Positions 35,686 to 44,892 of a DNA stretch of 64,000 nt are shown here, piece by piece. The notes beneath the pieces were generated by a model. The model did not search any database. It was given only the letters and a program-made list of their open reading frames with translations, and was not told the DNA's origin. Origin of the DNA: Rhodobacteraceae bacterium M382 (GTDB lineage Bacteria; Pseudomonadota; Alphaproteobacteria; Rhodobacterales; Rhodobacteraceae). The stretch is from NCBI GenBank assembly GCA_025141015.1, contig CP081098.1, positions 1,866,501 to 1,930,500 on the forward strand. Reading direction: 5' to 3'. The translations under genes were made by a program, and so were the position numbers. Every line of letters begins with the position of its first letter. The stretch's first letter is position 1.

Positions 35686-36447
35686 TCAGCCCACGGCGCG
35701 CAGCGGCACCACCTGAAGCGGGGTGTTCTCGCTCTGGGTTACACGGGCCTCGATCCCAAACATGATCCTCAACCTGTCCGGCGTCAGAACCTCGGTCGCG
35801 GGGCCAGCCGCGATTTTGCGACCCCCGCCCAGGCCGATGATGCGATCCGAATACTGTGCGGCGAGATTGAGATCATGCATCGCCATGCCGATGATCATGC
35901 CGTGCGTGTGGGCGATATGGCGCAGCCGTTCCAGCACCAGCAGTTGGTGCCTGAGATCCAGCGCGGCGGTCGGTTCATCCAGCAACAGCACACGCGGCTG
36001 GCGGAACAACGCCTGGGCCAAGAACACAAGCTGGCGCTGCCCGCCGCTGATTTCATCCAACGGGCGGCTTTGCAATGTGGCCAGCCCGAACAGATCAAGC
36101 GTAGCCAAAGCCTGGTCTGCAAGACCTGCCGGAAGGCGGAGGCCCAGGCTGCCAAGACGGCCAAGCAGGACAACTTCGAGCACGCTCAGCGAAGACTGCG
36201 CACTGGTATCCTGTGGCATATAGGCAATTGTCCGGCGCTGGTCTTGGGCCGAGATGGGTGCCCCCGACAATGACGTGGTTCCCTGCATGGGGATCAGCCC
36301 GGCGAGGGCCTGTAGGAGCGTGGATTTTCCAGCTCCATTGCAGCCGATCAGCGCCGTGATCTGCCCTGTGGGCCACAGATCGTCCAGCGCGTGGATGATT
36401 GTGGTCTGCCCATAAGCAACGGTCAGGTTTGTGATCTTGAGAGTCAC
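35686..36447 (-). CDS. Iron-siderophore/cobalamin-type ABC transporter ATPase
   Basis: A 253-aa FecE/BtuD-type ATPase. Walker A is GCNGAGKST near residue 36, the signature is ISGGQRQLVFLAQAL and Walker B is VLLLDEPTAALD. The GTG at 36447 overlaps the TGA of the permease gene (GTGA) and has AAGGAG upstream, so it is preferred over a long upstream reading inside the permease. Third gene of a binding protein-permease-ATPase set. The transported ligand is probably a ferric chelate; heme or cobalamin cannot be excluded. Confidence 0.9.
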   Translation of the reverse strand: MTLKITNLTVAYGQTTIIHALDDLWPTGQITALIGCNGAGKSTLLQALAGLIPMQGTTSLSGAPISAQDQRRTIAYMPQDTSAQSSLSVLEVVLLGRLGSLGLRLPAGLADQALATLDLFGLATLQSRPLDEISGGQRQLVFLAQALFRQPRVLLLDEPTAALDLRHQLLVLERLRHIAHTHGMIIGMAMHDLNLAAQYSDRIIGLGGGRKIAAGPATEVLTPDRLRIMFGIEARVTQSENTPLQVVPLRAVG

Positions 36448-37541
36448 CAGTGGCTCCTTTGTCCGCGCAGGATGAGAAAAAACAGGAAGGGCACTCCGAT
36501 CAATGCCGTGACAATGCCGATTGGGATCACGCCACCGGGCGAAATCAGCTTGGACGCGACCGAGGCCCCCGTCATGGTGATCGCCCCCATCAGGGCCGCC
36601 ATCGGCAACAGGATGCGCTGGTCTTCGCCCACCAGCATCCGCGCGATGTGCGGGGCGACCAATCCGACAAAGCCGATGGTGCCAACAAAGGCAACCGCGC
36701 CAGCGGTCAACAAGGCCACCACCGCAAACAGCTTGATCCTGAGGGCGCTGACATCCACGCCAAGAGCCGCCGCACGCGCATCCCCAAGGCGCAGCGCCGT
36801 GAGCTGCCAGAGATTGGGCAGGACGGCCAAAGTCGTCACGGCAAAGACAACTGCAACAATGGGAACATTGTTCCAACTGGACTTTAGCAGCGAGCCAAAC
36901 AGCCAGAAGACGATGGCCTGCAGCACTTCGGGTGCGGCCATGTATTGCACGAGCGATTGTGCCGATTGGAACAGGAACAGGGTGGCGATCCCGGCCAGCA
37001 CCATGGTTTCCGCGCGCATGGCGCGCATCTTTGAGACAGCAAAGACCAGCGCCGCCGCCAACACGCACATGGCAAAGGCAGACAGCGGTACGGTCAACCA
37101 GGGCAGAACCGGCAGGGTCACACCCGTCAGGATGGCCAACGCCGCTCCGAAACCGGCGGCCGCGGAAAAGCCCAACGTATAGGGGCTGGCCAGCGGGTTA
37201 CCCAGAATGGTCTGCATATGCACACCGGCCGTGCCCAGCGACATGCCGACCAGGATGGCCATCAGGGACATGGGCAGCCGGATGTCCTGGACGATCACCC
37301 GTGTCATCGGCGCGGCCTGTGACGGGGTGAACATGCCGCTCAGCACGTCCGACAATCCCAGCATGGCGGGTCCGGTCAGGATATCCGCGATGGTCAGCGC
37401 GGACAGCATCACGATGGCCCCGGCCAGACGGGTCAGGCGCCGGCGCATCCCGGTGGCGTAGTGCGTGGCGTGGGTGGCGTCGGGGGCAGCATGAGCCGCC
37501 CCCTTCGCCTTCGTGGACCAGATCCCGTCCGGGGCAGCCAT
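36444..37541 (-). CDS. Iron-siderophore/cobalamin-type ABC transporter permease
   Basis: A 365-aa FecCD-family permease with about nine or ten hydrophobic helices. RLPMSLMAILVGMSLGTAGVHMQ and NPLASPYTLGFSAAAGFGA are the family's best signatures, and GTIGFVGLVAPHIAR is the coupling region. A 30-residue Ala/His-rich N-terminal tail precedes the first helix (APDATHATHYATG), which is unusual and could bind metal or simply be disordered. Start overlaps the stop of the binding-protein gene (ATGA). Only one permease gene is present, so it probably works as a homodimer. Confidence 0.92.
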   Translation of the reverse strand: MAAPDGIWSTKAKGAAHAAPDATHATHYATGMRRRLTRLAGAIVMLSALTIADILTGPAMLGLSDVLSGMFTPSQAAPMTRVIVQDIRLPMSLMAILVGMSLGTAGVHMQTILGNPLASPYTLGFSAAAGFGAALAILTGVTLPVLPWLTVPLSAFAMCVLAAALVFAVSKMRAMRAETMVLAGIATLFLFQSAQSLVQYMAAPEVLQAIVFWLFGSLLKSSWNNVPIVAVVFAVTTLAVLPNLWQLTALRLGDARAAALGVDVSALRIKLFAVVALLTAGAVAFVGTIGFVGLVAPHIARMLVGEDQRILLPMAALMGAITMTGASVASKLISPGGVIPIGIVTALIGVPFLFFLILRGQRSHW

Positions 37542-38659
37542 CAGCCGTCGACCCTGGGCAGTTGGGTCATATAGGCGCCCGTGAATTCGACCGGCATGTA
37601 GGTGGCAAAGAACCGGTCAAGCGTGGCCTGCGGGTCCAGGTCGCCAAAGTGTTCGGGATACATCGCCTTGGCGAGGAACTGCAGGAAGGCATAATCATAG
37701 AGCGTGCGGTTGCCACCATGATAGATGCCAAAGATGTTTCCGGTCTTCACCGCATCCAGATCCGCCCAACCCGGACGCCCCAGATAGGCCTGCATCCGTT
37801 CGTGGGTCAGCGCGCTGTCCACACCCGGTCCCATGATCACCGCCTGATCACGCCCGGCCCAGCCTGATCCCGCCAACAGGATCATCTGCGGGTTCTGTGC
37901 CAGAACATATTCCGGGCTCAGCTTGCCCCAGTTGCTGATTTGACCATTGGCGATATTGGTGGCCTTGAGCTGGTCAATGACGCTGCCCCATTGGGTACCC
38001 GAATAGGAGTTGTCGACCGTGTCTTTGCCCTTGCGTGCCAGTTCCACATAGACCTTTGGTGCCGCATCCTTGGGCAGTTTGGCCAGGCGGGTTTCGATGT
38101 CGGCCACGGCGGCGGCATATTCATCCGCCAACGTCCTGGCGCGGTCTTTGGCACCCATCAGGTCGCCCAACAGCTTGGTGGATTGCACATGCTTTTCGAC
38201 AGTCTGTGCATTGTAGTCGAGCACGACAATCGGCACGCCTGCGGCTTCCAGACGGTCGGCCACGTCCCCAAGCGTCCTGTATTGCCAGGCGGCCAGGACG
38301 GCCACGTCCGGTTGGGCTGCAACGGCGGCCTCCAGCGAAAAGGTGCCGGAATCGATTTCACCGACATCCGCCAGATCGTTCAGTCGGGGAATGACAGCAG
38401 CGTAGGTCTGCCATTGCAAGTTGCGCCAGCCTTCCCAGGTGTCTTTGGAAATGGCGACAACCCGGTCATAGGCCTGGGGACCAGCGACGGCCATGAAGTC
38501 TTCGAAATAGAAGCCCAGCAGGATCCGTTGCGGATTTTCCGGTACTTCCACCGTGCGTCCCAACGTATCTGTCAGGGTGATGTTGTCCGCCCATGCGGGC
38601 ATGGCGACGGACACCGCAAATGCGGCTGCGGCAACGCCGCGCGAAAATGTTTTGAACAT
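37541..38659 (-). CDS. Iron-chelate-type ABC transporter substrate-binding protein
   Basis: A 372-aa periplasmic protein with a signal peptide (residues 1-24, cleavage after AWA). The type III binding-protein fold is shown by the DTLGRTVEVPENPQRI opening and the PDVAVLAAW segment at the end of the first lobe. It leads the ABC unit. An in-frame DUF2946 gene lies 84 bp upstream on the same strand. No TonB receptor is in the window, so the outer-membrane partner must lie elsewhere. Confidence 0.9.
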   Translation of the reverse strand: MFKTFSRGVAAAAFAVSVAMPAWADNITLTDTLGRTVEVPENPQRILLGFYFEDFMAVAGPQAYDRVVAISKDTWEGWRNLQWQTYAAVIPRLNDLADVGEIDSGTFSLEAAVAAQPDVAVLAAWQYRTLGDVADRLEAAGVPIVVLDYNAQTVEKHVQSTKLLGDLMGAKDRARTLADEYAAAVADIETRLAKLPKDAAPKVYVELARKGKDTVDNSYSGTQWGSVIDQLKATNIANGQISNWGKLSPEYVLAQNPQMILLAGSGWAGRDQAVIMGPGVDSALTHERMQAYLGRPGWADLDAVKTGNIFGIYHGGNRTLYDYAFLQFLAKAMYPEHFGDLDPQATLDRFFATYMPVEFTGAYMTQLPRVDG

Positions 38660-38743
38660 GGGTTTTCCTTTGGTTCACACACTGTCCCGTCCGGCCTGCA
38701 AACCAGGGCCGGTCAGGACGTTCCATTCAGGGGTTGTGAGCGA

Positions 38744-39118
38744 TCAAAGGCGTGGCGGTGCGCGGCTCTGATAATCGGCAATTGGGCGCAGCGGTTTGTG
38801 AGGTGGTGGTGACAGGACCAGCCTGTGCTGAAAGGTCTGGGCCAGAACGACCCAGCCAACATCTCCCCGCGACGCTGTATCCGTGATCAGCCCAAAGGAT
38901 TGGCACCAATCACAGCCGGATCCGTCTGTCATGGGTTCAATGGGTGCGCCGGTTTCCAGGTCAATCGTGACCTGCTGAATGCCAAAGGGCGAACAGATTT
39001 CGATCTGCATCGCATCTGCCGACGACCCAACCACGATCCCGGACATGGAGAACTGAATGAACAGCCACGTCACCGCCGGGAGCAATAATCCGAGTTTATG
39101 GAGAGGTATATGCCGCAA
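38744..39118 (-). CDS. DUF2946-like small membrane protein
   Basis: A 124-aa protein with one N-terminal hydrophobic helix (about residues 8-31), a C-S-P-F-G segment and a Cys-x2-Cys pair (GCDWCQSFG) in the position where DUF2946 proteins carry a CxxC motif. The only available start before the helix is a TTG at 39118 with a weak ribosome site. DUF2946 proteins often accompany metal-chelate transport genes, and this one precedes the ABC operon by 84 bp, so it may take part in metal handling at the membrane. Function unknown. Confidence 0.6.
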   Translation of the reverse strand: MRHIPLHKLGLLLPAVTWLFIQFSMSGIVVGSSADAMQIEICSPFGIQQVTIDLETGAPIEPMTDGSGCDWCQSFGLITDTASRGDVGWVVLAQTFQHRLVLSPPPHKPLRPIADYQSRAPPRL

Positions 39119-39351
39119 CAGGCCTGTCTTCTTCAGCTTCCGGGCTCTTGATCGCAGACTCCGTGGTGGGTTTCAAGCGCGTGCGTCCTGTGCGCGCCCT
39201 GTGTGGCGACGGCCCGCACCCCGCCCTGCCGATAGGTTTTGAAATGGGGGGCTGGCAGCGCAGCAAGCCCGCATACGGGGTTTGACCGTGAACAGCCGAT
39301 CGGACCGTTCGACGCCAGACAAACCCTGTCGGGGTTGCATACAAGGGGGTG

Positions 39352-40818
39352 TTAAGTGCGGATATATTGGGTCGCCGCGTTCTGATCGACCTGATAATCC
39401 CAATGCGTGCCGTTGCGTGTCATGGCTGTGTTGACAACATGTTTGAGCGGAAGCCTCTGCCAGACCTCGGTTGCAATCCGGTCGAGATCAAAATCGCCTC
39501 CGGTGATGACAGCGTTAAGCTTCTTTTCGATGTCGGCAACCGATGGGTCTCCTGCGCGGTTGTGCCACTCGCCAGGATCTTGTGCCAGGTTGAACAGGCG
39601 CGACGGGGATCCGTGGTGATAGTGATACTTCCAATCCCCCAACCGGACAATGAAACTGGGGCGCATAATGCCTTCGCCATGATATTCCGAGATGACGGGA
39701 ACGCTCTCCAGGTCAGCGCCATGCACCGCAGGCAACAGGGATCTGCCGTCCAATGTTTGGGCCGGCGTTTGACCTGCGATATCGATCAATGTGGCAGGGA
39801 GATCCAACAAGGAAACCGGGGTTTCGATCTGGCAGGGCGCGGCACCGGGACTATCAATGAACAAAGGAATGCGGGCGGACCATTCGTACAGGCTGCGCTT
39901 TTGGATCAGACCTTTTTCGCCCAACATCTCTCCGTGATCAGAGGTGAAGATGACGATGGTGTCGTCGCGCAGACCGGTTTCATCCAGAACATCCAACAGT
40001 TCGCCGACCTTGTCGTCCACATAATGCGCCAGAGCGGCAAACCCGCGGCGCATGGCGATCAGGTTTTCAGGCTGGCGGATTTCATCGCCGCGCACGTGCA
40101 GCCCGTGCCAACGCCGGATCGCGTGATCGTAATCCGAATATTTGTCGTCCATGTCTTCGGGATACTGCGGCAGCGGAATATCTGCATCCTTGTACATTTC
40201 CCAATATTTCCGGGGCACCTTGTAGGGGGGATGAGGGTTGGTAAACGAAACGGTCATCATCCAGGGTTTGTCAGGTGTGTGCCGCACGTATTCCAGGGCC
40301 TTGAATTGGGTTTCCTCATCGTACTGCAATTCCTTGGACCAGCCGGGGCCGATGTTTTCGGCCAGATATTGCGGCGTGAAATCAAAGGCTTTGAAGGTGG
40401 GGTCATCATTGGGCGGCAAGGGATAGGACCAAATGAACCCGGAGGGGTAGATGTCGGTGTTCAACCGGCGCTGAAACCCGTGCAGCTGGTCGGCTCCGAT
40501 GAAATGCATTTTGCCTGACAACACGGTCTCGTACCCGGCATTGGTCAGGTAATGGGCAAAGGTCGGGATAAAGCTGTGATAGGGGTCGCCATTGTCGTAA
40601 CAGCCGGTGTTCGACGTATAGAGACCCGTCATAAAGCAGGACCGCGCAGGCACGCAGATCGGACTGGGCGTGTAGGTGTTGGTGAAATTGGCCGACCGGC
40701 TGGCAAGCTGACACAGGTTTTTGGTTTTCGCACCGACTCCACCGCATACTTCGAGCATGAAGGGCGTCATTTGATCGGCCATGATGACCAGAATATTCGG
40801 CTGTTTGGTGTCGGACAT
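39352..40818 (-). CDS. betC: Choline-sulfatase-like arylsulfatase family enzyme
   Basis: A 488-aa cytoplasmic sulfatase with no signal peptide. The formylglycine motif is Cys55-Val-Pro-Ala-Arg; the N-terminal metal-binding segment is ILVIMADQM and the second metal segment is FTSDHGEMLGE. GKMHFIGADQLHGF and the C-terminal WDYQ...Y pattern closely follow choline-sulfatase BetC, which hydrolyses choline-O-sulfate to choline and sulfate. ATG at 40818 with AAAGG is preferred; ATG at 40833 overlaps the upstream stop. The choline-binding residues cannot be checked by eye, so a related sulfate ester is possible. Last gene of a three-gene unit. Confidence 0.82.
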   Translation of the reverse strand: MSDTKQPNILVIMADQMTPFMLEVCGGVGAKTKNLCQLASRSANFTNTYTPSPICVPARSCFMTGLYTSNTGCYDNGDPYHSFIPTFAHYLTNAGYETVLSGKMHFIGADQLHGFQRRLNTDIYPSGFIWSYPLPPNDDPTFKAFDFTPQYLAENIGPGWSKELQYDEETQFKALEYVRHTPDKPWMMTVSFTNPHPPYKVPRKYWEMYKDADIPLPQYPEDMDDKYSDYDHAIRRWHGLHVRGDEIRQPENLIAMRRGFAALAHYVDDKVGELLDVLDETGLRDDTIVIFTSDHGEMLGEKGLIQKRSLYEWSARIPLFIDSPGAAPCQIETPVSLLDLPATLIDIAGQTPAQTLDGRSLLPAVHGADLESVPVISEYHGEGIMRPSFIVRLGDWKYHYHHGSPSRLFNLAQDPGEWHNRAGDPSVADIEKKLNAVITGGDFDLDRIATEVWQRLPLKHVVNTAMTRNGTHWDYQVDQNAATQYIRT

Positions 40819-40829
40819 GGCGTGGCCTT

Positions 40830-41651
40830 TCATTTGAGAGAACGGGGCGCGACGAGGGAGCGCGATGAACTGAACATTTCTGCGGTGAACACTTCGGACA
40901 TATGGCTGCACATGAAACGGGCATCAGATTTCAAAATCGCATCCAAAAGCAAACGGCGACTTGTGTTCAACGCGGCGGCATCGGCCCAGACGGGGCAGAG
41001 GTCTGGCATCTCAATCTCGGCAGGGAGATGAAACAGATCCGCCAGAAAATAGAATGTCTGCCCCTGCGAGCACAGGCGCACAACGCGGTGCCCGTCGGTT
41101 TCGCCCGGGGCATCGATCAATGTGAGCGCAGGGGGCAATGCAGGGGTACAGGTGTCGAGATCAAGCAATCCCAAACCCAGCAACTGCTCCAATGGGCGGG
41201 GATCCGCCGCAGGGCCATCGGCGTGTTGTGCAGCGGCGGTCAATGTGGCGTCGCCCCAATCCCGTGCTGACAAGATATGCCGGGCATTTGGAAAATTCGC
41301 CTGGTCTGTGTCTGTGTCCCATACACCGCAAAAATGGTCGTGATGCCCATGCGTCAGGATCACATGCGTGACACCTTCGGGGGGACACCCGGCCCCGCGC
41401 AGAGCCGTACAGATACCGACGGGTTCGGTCCCCGTCACGGGGTATTGCCTGGGGTCACAGGCATCAATCAGAACGGACAGCCCCGGTCCCGCGACATGCA
41501 AACAAATCACGGGAAGACGGGAAGGTGCACCCGCGCCGGTCAGGGGCCCGCTCTCAAACCAATCCGCGACGGTGTCGCAGATCTCTCCAAGGATCAGCGC
41601 CGTGATGGTGAAATCACCAAGGGTGAACCGTTGGGCAATCGTATGGCTCAT
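40830..41651 (-). CDS. Metallo-beta-lactamase-fold hydrolase
   Basis: A 273-aa cytoplasmic protein with the dinuclear zinc motif His101-x-His103-x-Asp105-His106 (THGHHDHFCG), an upstream LIDACDP strand and further metal positions around DAPGETDGHRVV and YFLADLFH. The fold covers lactonases, thioesterases and some alkyl sulfatases, so the reaction is open. Its start overlaps the stop of the binding-protein gene and its stop overlaps the first possible sulfatase start, so the three genes are translationally coupled. It probably processes the acid or ester part of the sulfatase substrate. Confidence 0.8.
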   Translation of the reverse strand: MSHTIAQRFTLGDFTITALILGEICDTVADWFESGPLTGAGAPSRLPVICLHVAGPGLSVLIDACDPRQYPVTGTEPVGICTALRGAGCPPEGVTHVILTHGHHDHFCGVWDTDTDQANFPNARHILSARDWGDATLTAAAQHADGPAADPRPLEQLLGLGLLDLDTCTPALPPALTLIDAPGETDGHRVVRLCSQGQTFYFLADLFHLPAEIEMPDLCPVWADAAALNTSRRLLLDAILKSDARFMCSHMSEVFTAEMFSSSRSLVAPRSLK

Positions 41652-42658
41652 TGACGGGCCGCCGCCCGATATCTGCGGGCATAGTCCCCCCGGTTGCGGA
41701 CAAACCAGACAGGTTGCTCAGGCTGCCACCAAAGCCGGGTCAAAGCCTCTGGCGGATAGGAGGCGCGAAAAAACGCACGCATGTCACCGGGCATGAGATC
41801 AGCGGCTCCTTTGGCACAGGGATTGACGCCCAATGCGCTGGCATAAAGGGCGCTGCCCTTGGGGGTATTCACCCAAGCGATCCAATCCTGGCCAAGCCCG
41901 GCATCCGCTGTCGCCCCCAGAACAAAATTCTGAAGATAACAGTTGGCCCCCTCAATCGGGGCAACAAAGCGATAGGGGAGGTTTTCGCGGTATAATTGGG
42001 CCATCGTGGAGTCCCAGCTATAGCCAATCAGGCAATCGCCGGATCGAAAGGCGTCTGTGCCTTCTTCTTCACTGAACCAGAAGCGCGCGACATGGTGGGC
42101 GCGGTCAGTCAGGAAAGCGCCGATGACATCATAATTGGCAATCATTCTGGCTTCGCTGCGATAAGAGTCGTCAAAGGGAAACGGCAGCTTTCCAGCGGCC
42201 TCGATCGCGCGCCCGGCAGCAACAAATGCGGTGTCTTCGCGCATTGCAAGACGCCCGGCATGAACAGGGTCAAACAGATCAATCAAACGCAGGGTATCGG
42301 CACCCGGCGGAACGTGGTCCCTGTGGATCCCGACGCCTGCGCCGCCCCAGATATTGGGAGAGCCCATGCGGTTGCCATCAATGATCGTATGAGAATCGGC
42401 GTGAAAGGCCGGGTCAATCCTGTCATACCCGATACGGGCGTCATCCAGTGCCGCGATGAGCCCACTGTTGAGCCAGCTGGCCAAGCGATCTGTCGTTGGA
42501 CAGGCAATGTCAAACGCCTGTTTTTGGGCCAGTGCATGCATGTCGTCCTGATTGCGAACACCCTGGAACGACACCGAGATGCCAGTATCCTGACGAAAGC
42601 TGTCAAAGGCAGTCTGCAAGCCGGCGTCATAACCGGCCCACCCCAAAATTTTCAACAT
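41648..42658 (-). CDS. PotD-like extracellular solute-binding protein
   Basis: A 336-aa product related to polyamine-type (PotD/PotF) ABC binding proteins: LKILGWAGYDAG opening, a central GSPNIWGGAGVGIHRD segment, DCLIGYSWDS and a LPYRFVAPIEGANCY end-lobe. The ATG at 42658 (GGAG ten bases upstream) gives no signal peptide. A TTG-initiated longer form up to 42784 would add a hydrophobic stretch resembling a signal peptide, but it would overlap the divergent regulator by 31 bp. Which is right is undecided. No permease or ATPase gene accompanies it. Start of the coupled unit with the hydrolase and sulfatase. Confidence 0.75.
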   Translation of the reverse strand: MLKILGWAGYDAGLQTAFDSFRQDTGISVSFQGVRNQDDMHALAQKQAFDIACPTTDRLASWLNSGLIAALDDARIGYDRIDPAFHADSHTIIDGNRMGSPNIWGGAGVGIHRDHVPPGADTLRLIDLFDPVHAGRLAMREDTAFVAAGRAIEAAGKLPFPFDDSYRSEARMIANYDVIGAFLTDRAHHVARFWFSEEEGTDAFRSGDCLIGYSWDSTMAQLYRENLPYRFVAPIEGANCYLQNFVLGATADAGLGQDWIAWVNTPKGSALYASALGVNPCAKGAADLMPGDMRAFFRASYPPEALTRLWWQPEQPVWFVRNRGDYARRYRAAARQ

Positions 42659-42753
42659 GCCTTCAACACTCCACAGATTTGCTCCCTTCAGGATTGCAGA
42701 ATTAGGAGGAGTGGTTATCAGTAATACTGCCAAAATTATTCGAGATCCGGACA

Positions 42754-43704
42754 ATGACAGATGCGCCCCGTGCCGTCTTTGCAATCCACGAAGGGTTTTC
42801 CCTGTTCGGTTATGGAGTCGCGCGTGATCTTATCCGTATGGCGGCCGATACGTCCGAGACCGTGAAGTTGGATGTGGTAACGGCCTCGGCCACGACCGGG
42901 CCTGTTCACAGTTCTTGCGGGGCCGCAGTTGTTGCCGATTGTGACCTGTCAGCGTTACCCCGCGCGCAGTATGCGTTTGTCTGTTCGTCGCGCGAACAAC
43001 GCCCTGACGATATTGACGAGACGTTGGTGCAGGGGCTGCACCATTGTCACCGGCACGGGGGCTGGGTCATCGGTCTTGGCACGGGGGTTTCCGCTCTTGC
43101 TCAGGCTGGATTGCTGAGCGACCGGCGCGCTGCGGCGCATCCGGCGCAATTGCCCGTGTTGCAGGCGACTTTTCCCAGAACGACGTTCACGCTTGATCCC
43201 TATGTCCTAGATCAGCGGACAGCCACCACTGTCGGAGGCGACGCAGTGACGGACATGATGCTGGAATTGTTGACCCAAAGCTTTGACACCGCGATAGCCG
43301 AAACCGTACGGCGCGCAGTCATGCTGAAGCCGCAGCGATCAGGTTCACGCCTGGTTTCGGTCGGGTTGCAATGTTCCATTGAGGAGCTGGATCCCAGATT
43401 GAGCCGTTACATCCAGATTGTGGAACACGCCATTTCCGCGCCAATGCCGCTGGAACGCATTGGCCGCGCCATTGCGGTATCGCCGCGCACGCTGACCCGG
43501 CTGACACATCAATCGTTTGGCTGTGCGCCTGGTGAGCTGTCCAGCAGAATCAGATTGAGCTATGCGGCGGATCTGTTGCGAACGACGTCCAAGCCGCTTT
43601 CGGACATCGCCGAAATCAGCGGGTATCGCAGCACGGCCCATTTTTCGGAGGCTTTCCATAAACGTTTTTTGGTGAGGCCCGGCAAGTTTAGGTCAGAGAG
43701 TTAA
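42754..43704 (+). CDS. GlxA-family transcriptional regulator (DJ-1/PfpI + AraC)
   Basis: A 316-aa regulator with an amidotransferase-like domain (about residues 5-175) and an AraC helix-turn-helix domain (about residues 215-315, ISEISGYRSTAHFSEAFHKRF-like ending). It is divergent from the binding protein-hydrolase-sulfatase unit and most likely controls it. GlxA/GbdR-type regulators often sense quaternary amines, which agrees with the choline-sulfatase-like gene it faces. Confidence 0.88.
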   Translation: MTDAPRAVFAIHEGFSLFGYGVARDLIRMAADTSETVKLDVVTASATTGPVHSSCGAAVVADCDLSALPRAQYAFVCSSREQRPDDIDETLVQGLHHCHRHGGWVIGLGTGVSALAQAGLLSDRRAAAHPAQLPVLQATFPRTTFTLDPYVLDQRTATTVGGDAVTDMMLELLTQSFDTAIAETVRRAVMLKPQRSGSRLVSVGLQCSIEELDPRLSRYIQIVEHAISAPMPLERIGRAIAVSPRTLTRLTHQSFGCAPGELSSRIRLSYAADLLRTTSKPLSDIAEISGYRSTAHFSEAFHKRFLVRPGKFRSES

Positions 43705-43942
43705 CAAACTCCTTTTGCGTGGATCTTTCCGGCATGTTCGATGTCGGGATCCTGTGCCGCGGGCAGGCGGACGACCTGCACAGCGCGCCATCGCGAAGAA
43801 GATCGTAGAAGAACACCAGGTCGCACAGGCCGTCCACAGACAGATCGCCGGGGATTCAGTTGGGGATTCAACGGTGACCCTTTCGGGTGGTTGTGGTATT
43901 GACGCGCCTTATTTGAGACCACAGCAGGACGCCATCGCTGCC

Positions 43943-44803
43943 ATGAACATCAAGCAACTCAAAACCCTTTTGGCCGTGGTCGAACACAAATCCTTTGCGG
44001 CGGCGGGGGATCGTCTGGGGCTGTCTCATTCGGCGGTGAGTTTGCAGATCAAGGCGATGGAAGACGAATTGGGCGTATTGTTGTTTGACCGGATCAAACG
44101 GCCTCCGGTGCCGACGGCCCGTGGGCGTGCGCTGGCGGAACATGCGCAAAAGACACTGGCGCTGTTTGATGCATCCGCTTCGGTGGCGCGCGGGGAATTG
44201 GTGCGCGACAAGCTGACAATTGGTGCGGTTCCGACTGTGCTGGCGAGCTTTCTGCCCGCTGGCATCAAAGTGCTGCAAGCCCAATACCCAGCGCTTGAAA
44301 TCACGCTCAGGAGCGGCAGTTCGTCGGGGTTGGCGGCACGGCTGGCAGAGGGGGATCTGGACGTCGCCATCTGTACAAAGCCGCTCAACCCCATTCCGGG
44401 ACTGGATTGGCACGCGATCGCGACCGAGCCCTTTGTTGTGATCGCTCCGGCCCATGCCGAGGGCGATGATTGGCGCGGCCTGTTGCAAGATCATCCGTTC
44501 ATCTGGTTCAACCGCAAGACCTGGGCGGGGCAAAGCATCGAAGAAGAACTGAAGGCACAGAAGATCAACGTGAGAGGCGCGATGGAAATCGATTCCCTTG
44601 AAGCGATCTCAAATCTGGTCAGCGAAGGGTTGGGTGTTGCCATCGTTCCGATCTGCAAAGGCAGGCGCCCCTTTTCAAATCGCATTCGGCATCTGCCCTT
44701 TGGAAACCCGCAGTTCAGCCGCGAGATCGGGGCTTTTACCATCACCGACGGGCGCTCGGATCTTGTGATTGGTTCCTGCATCGAGGCGCTTCAATCTTCT
44801 TGA
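43943..44803 (+). CDS. LysR-family transcriptional regulator
   Basis: A 286-aa regulator with an N-terminal winged helix-turn-helix (residues 1-60, SFAAAGDRLGLSHSAVSLQIK) and a C-terminal effector domain. ATG at 43943 is chosen because the family begins MNIKQLKTLLAV; the open frame further upstream does not look like coding sequence. The 238 bp before it hold no recognisable gene. It is 89 bp upstream of, and co-directional with, an acyl-CoA dehydrogenase homologue that it probably controls. Confidence 0.87.
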   Translation: MNIKQLKTLLAVVEHKSFAAAGDRLGLSHSAVSLQIKAMEDELGVLLFDRIKRPPVPTARGRALAEHAQKTLALFDASASVARGELVRDKLTIGAVPTVLASFLPAGIKVLQAQYPALEITLRSGSSSGLAARLAEGDLDVAICTKPLNPIPGLDWHAIATEPFVVIAPAHAEGDDWRGLLQDHPFIWFNRKTWAGQSIEEELKAQKINVRGAMEIDSLEAISNLVSEGLGVAIVPICKGRRPFSNRIRHLPFGNPQFSREIGAFTITDGRSDLVIGSCIEALQSS

Positions 44804-44892
44804 TTTTTTCTCATGAAAGAAATCAGAAAGTAGAATTACCATTAAATGCACTGCAGGTTTACGATCGGGTGACCCCTATCAGCAGGTTTGCA

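Noticed and set aside
43705-43942. N-terminal extension or a gene fragment upstream of the LysR gene at 43943
   Set aside because: The open frame lacks a ribosome site and the family N-terminus begins exactly at 43943; the upstream translation has no recognisable features.
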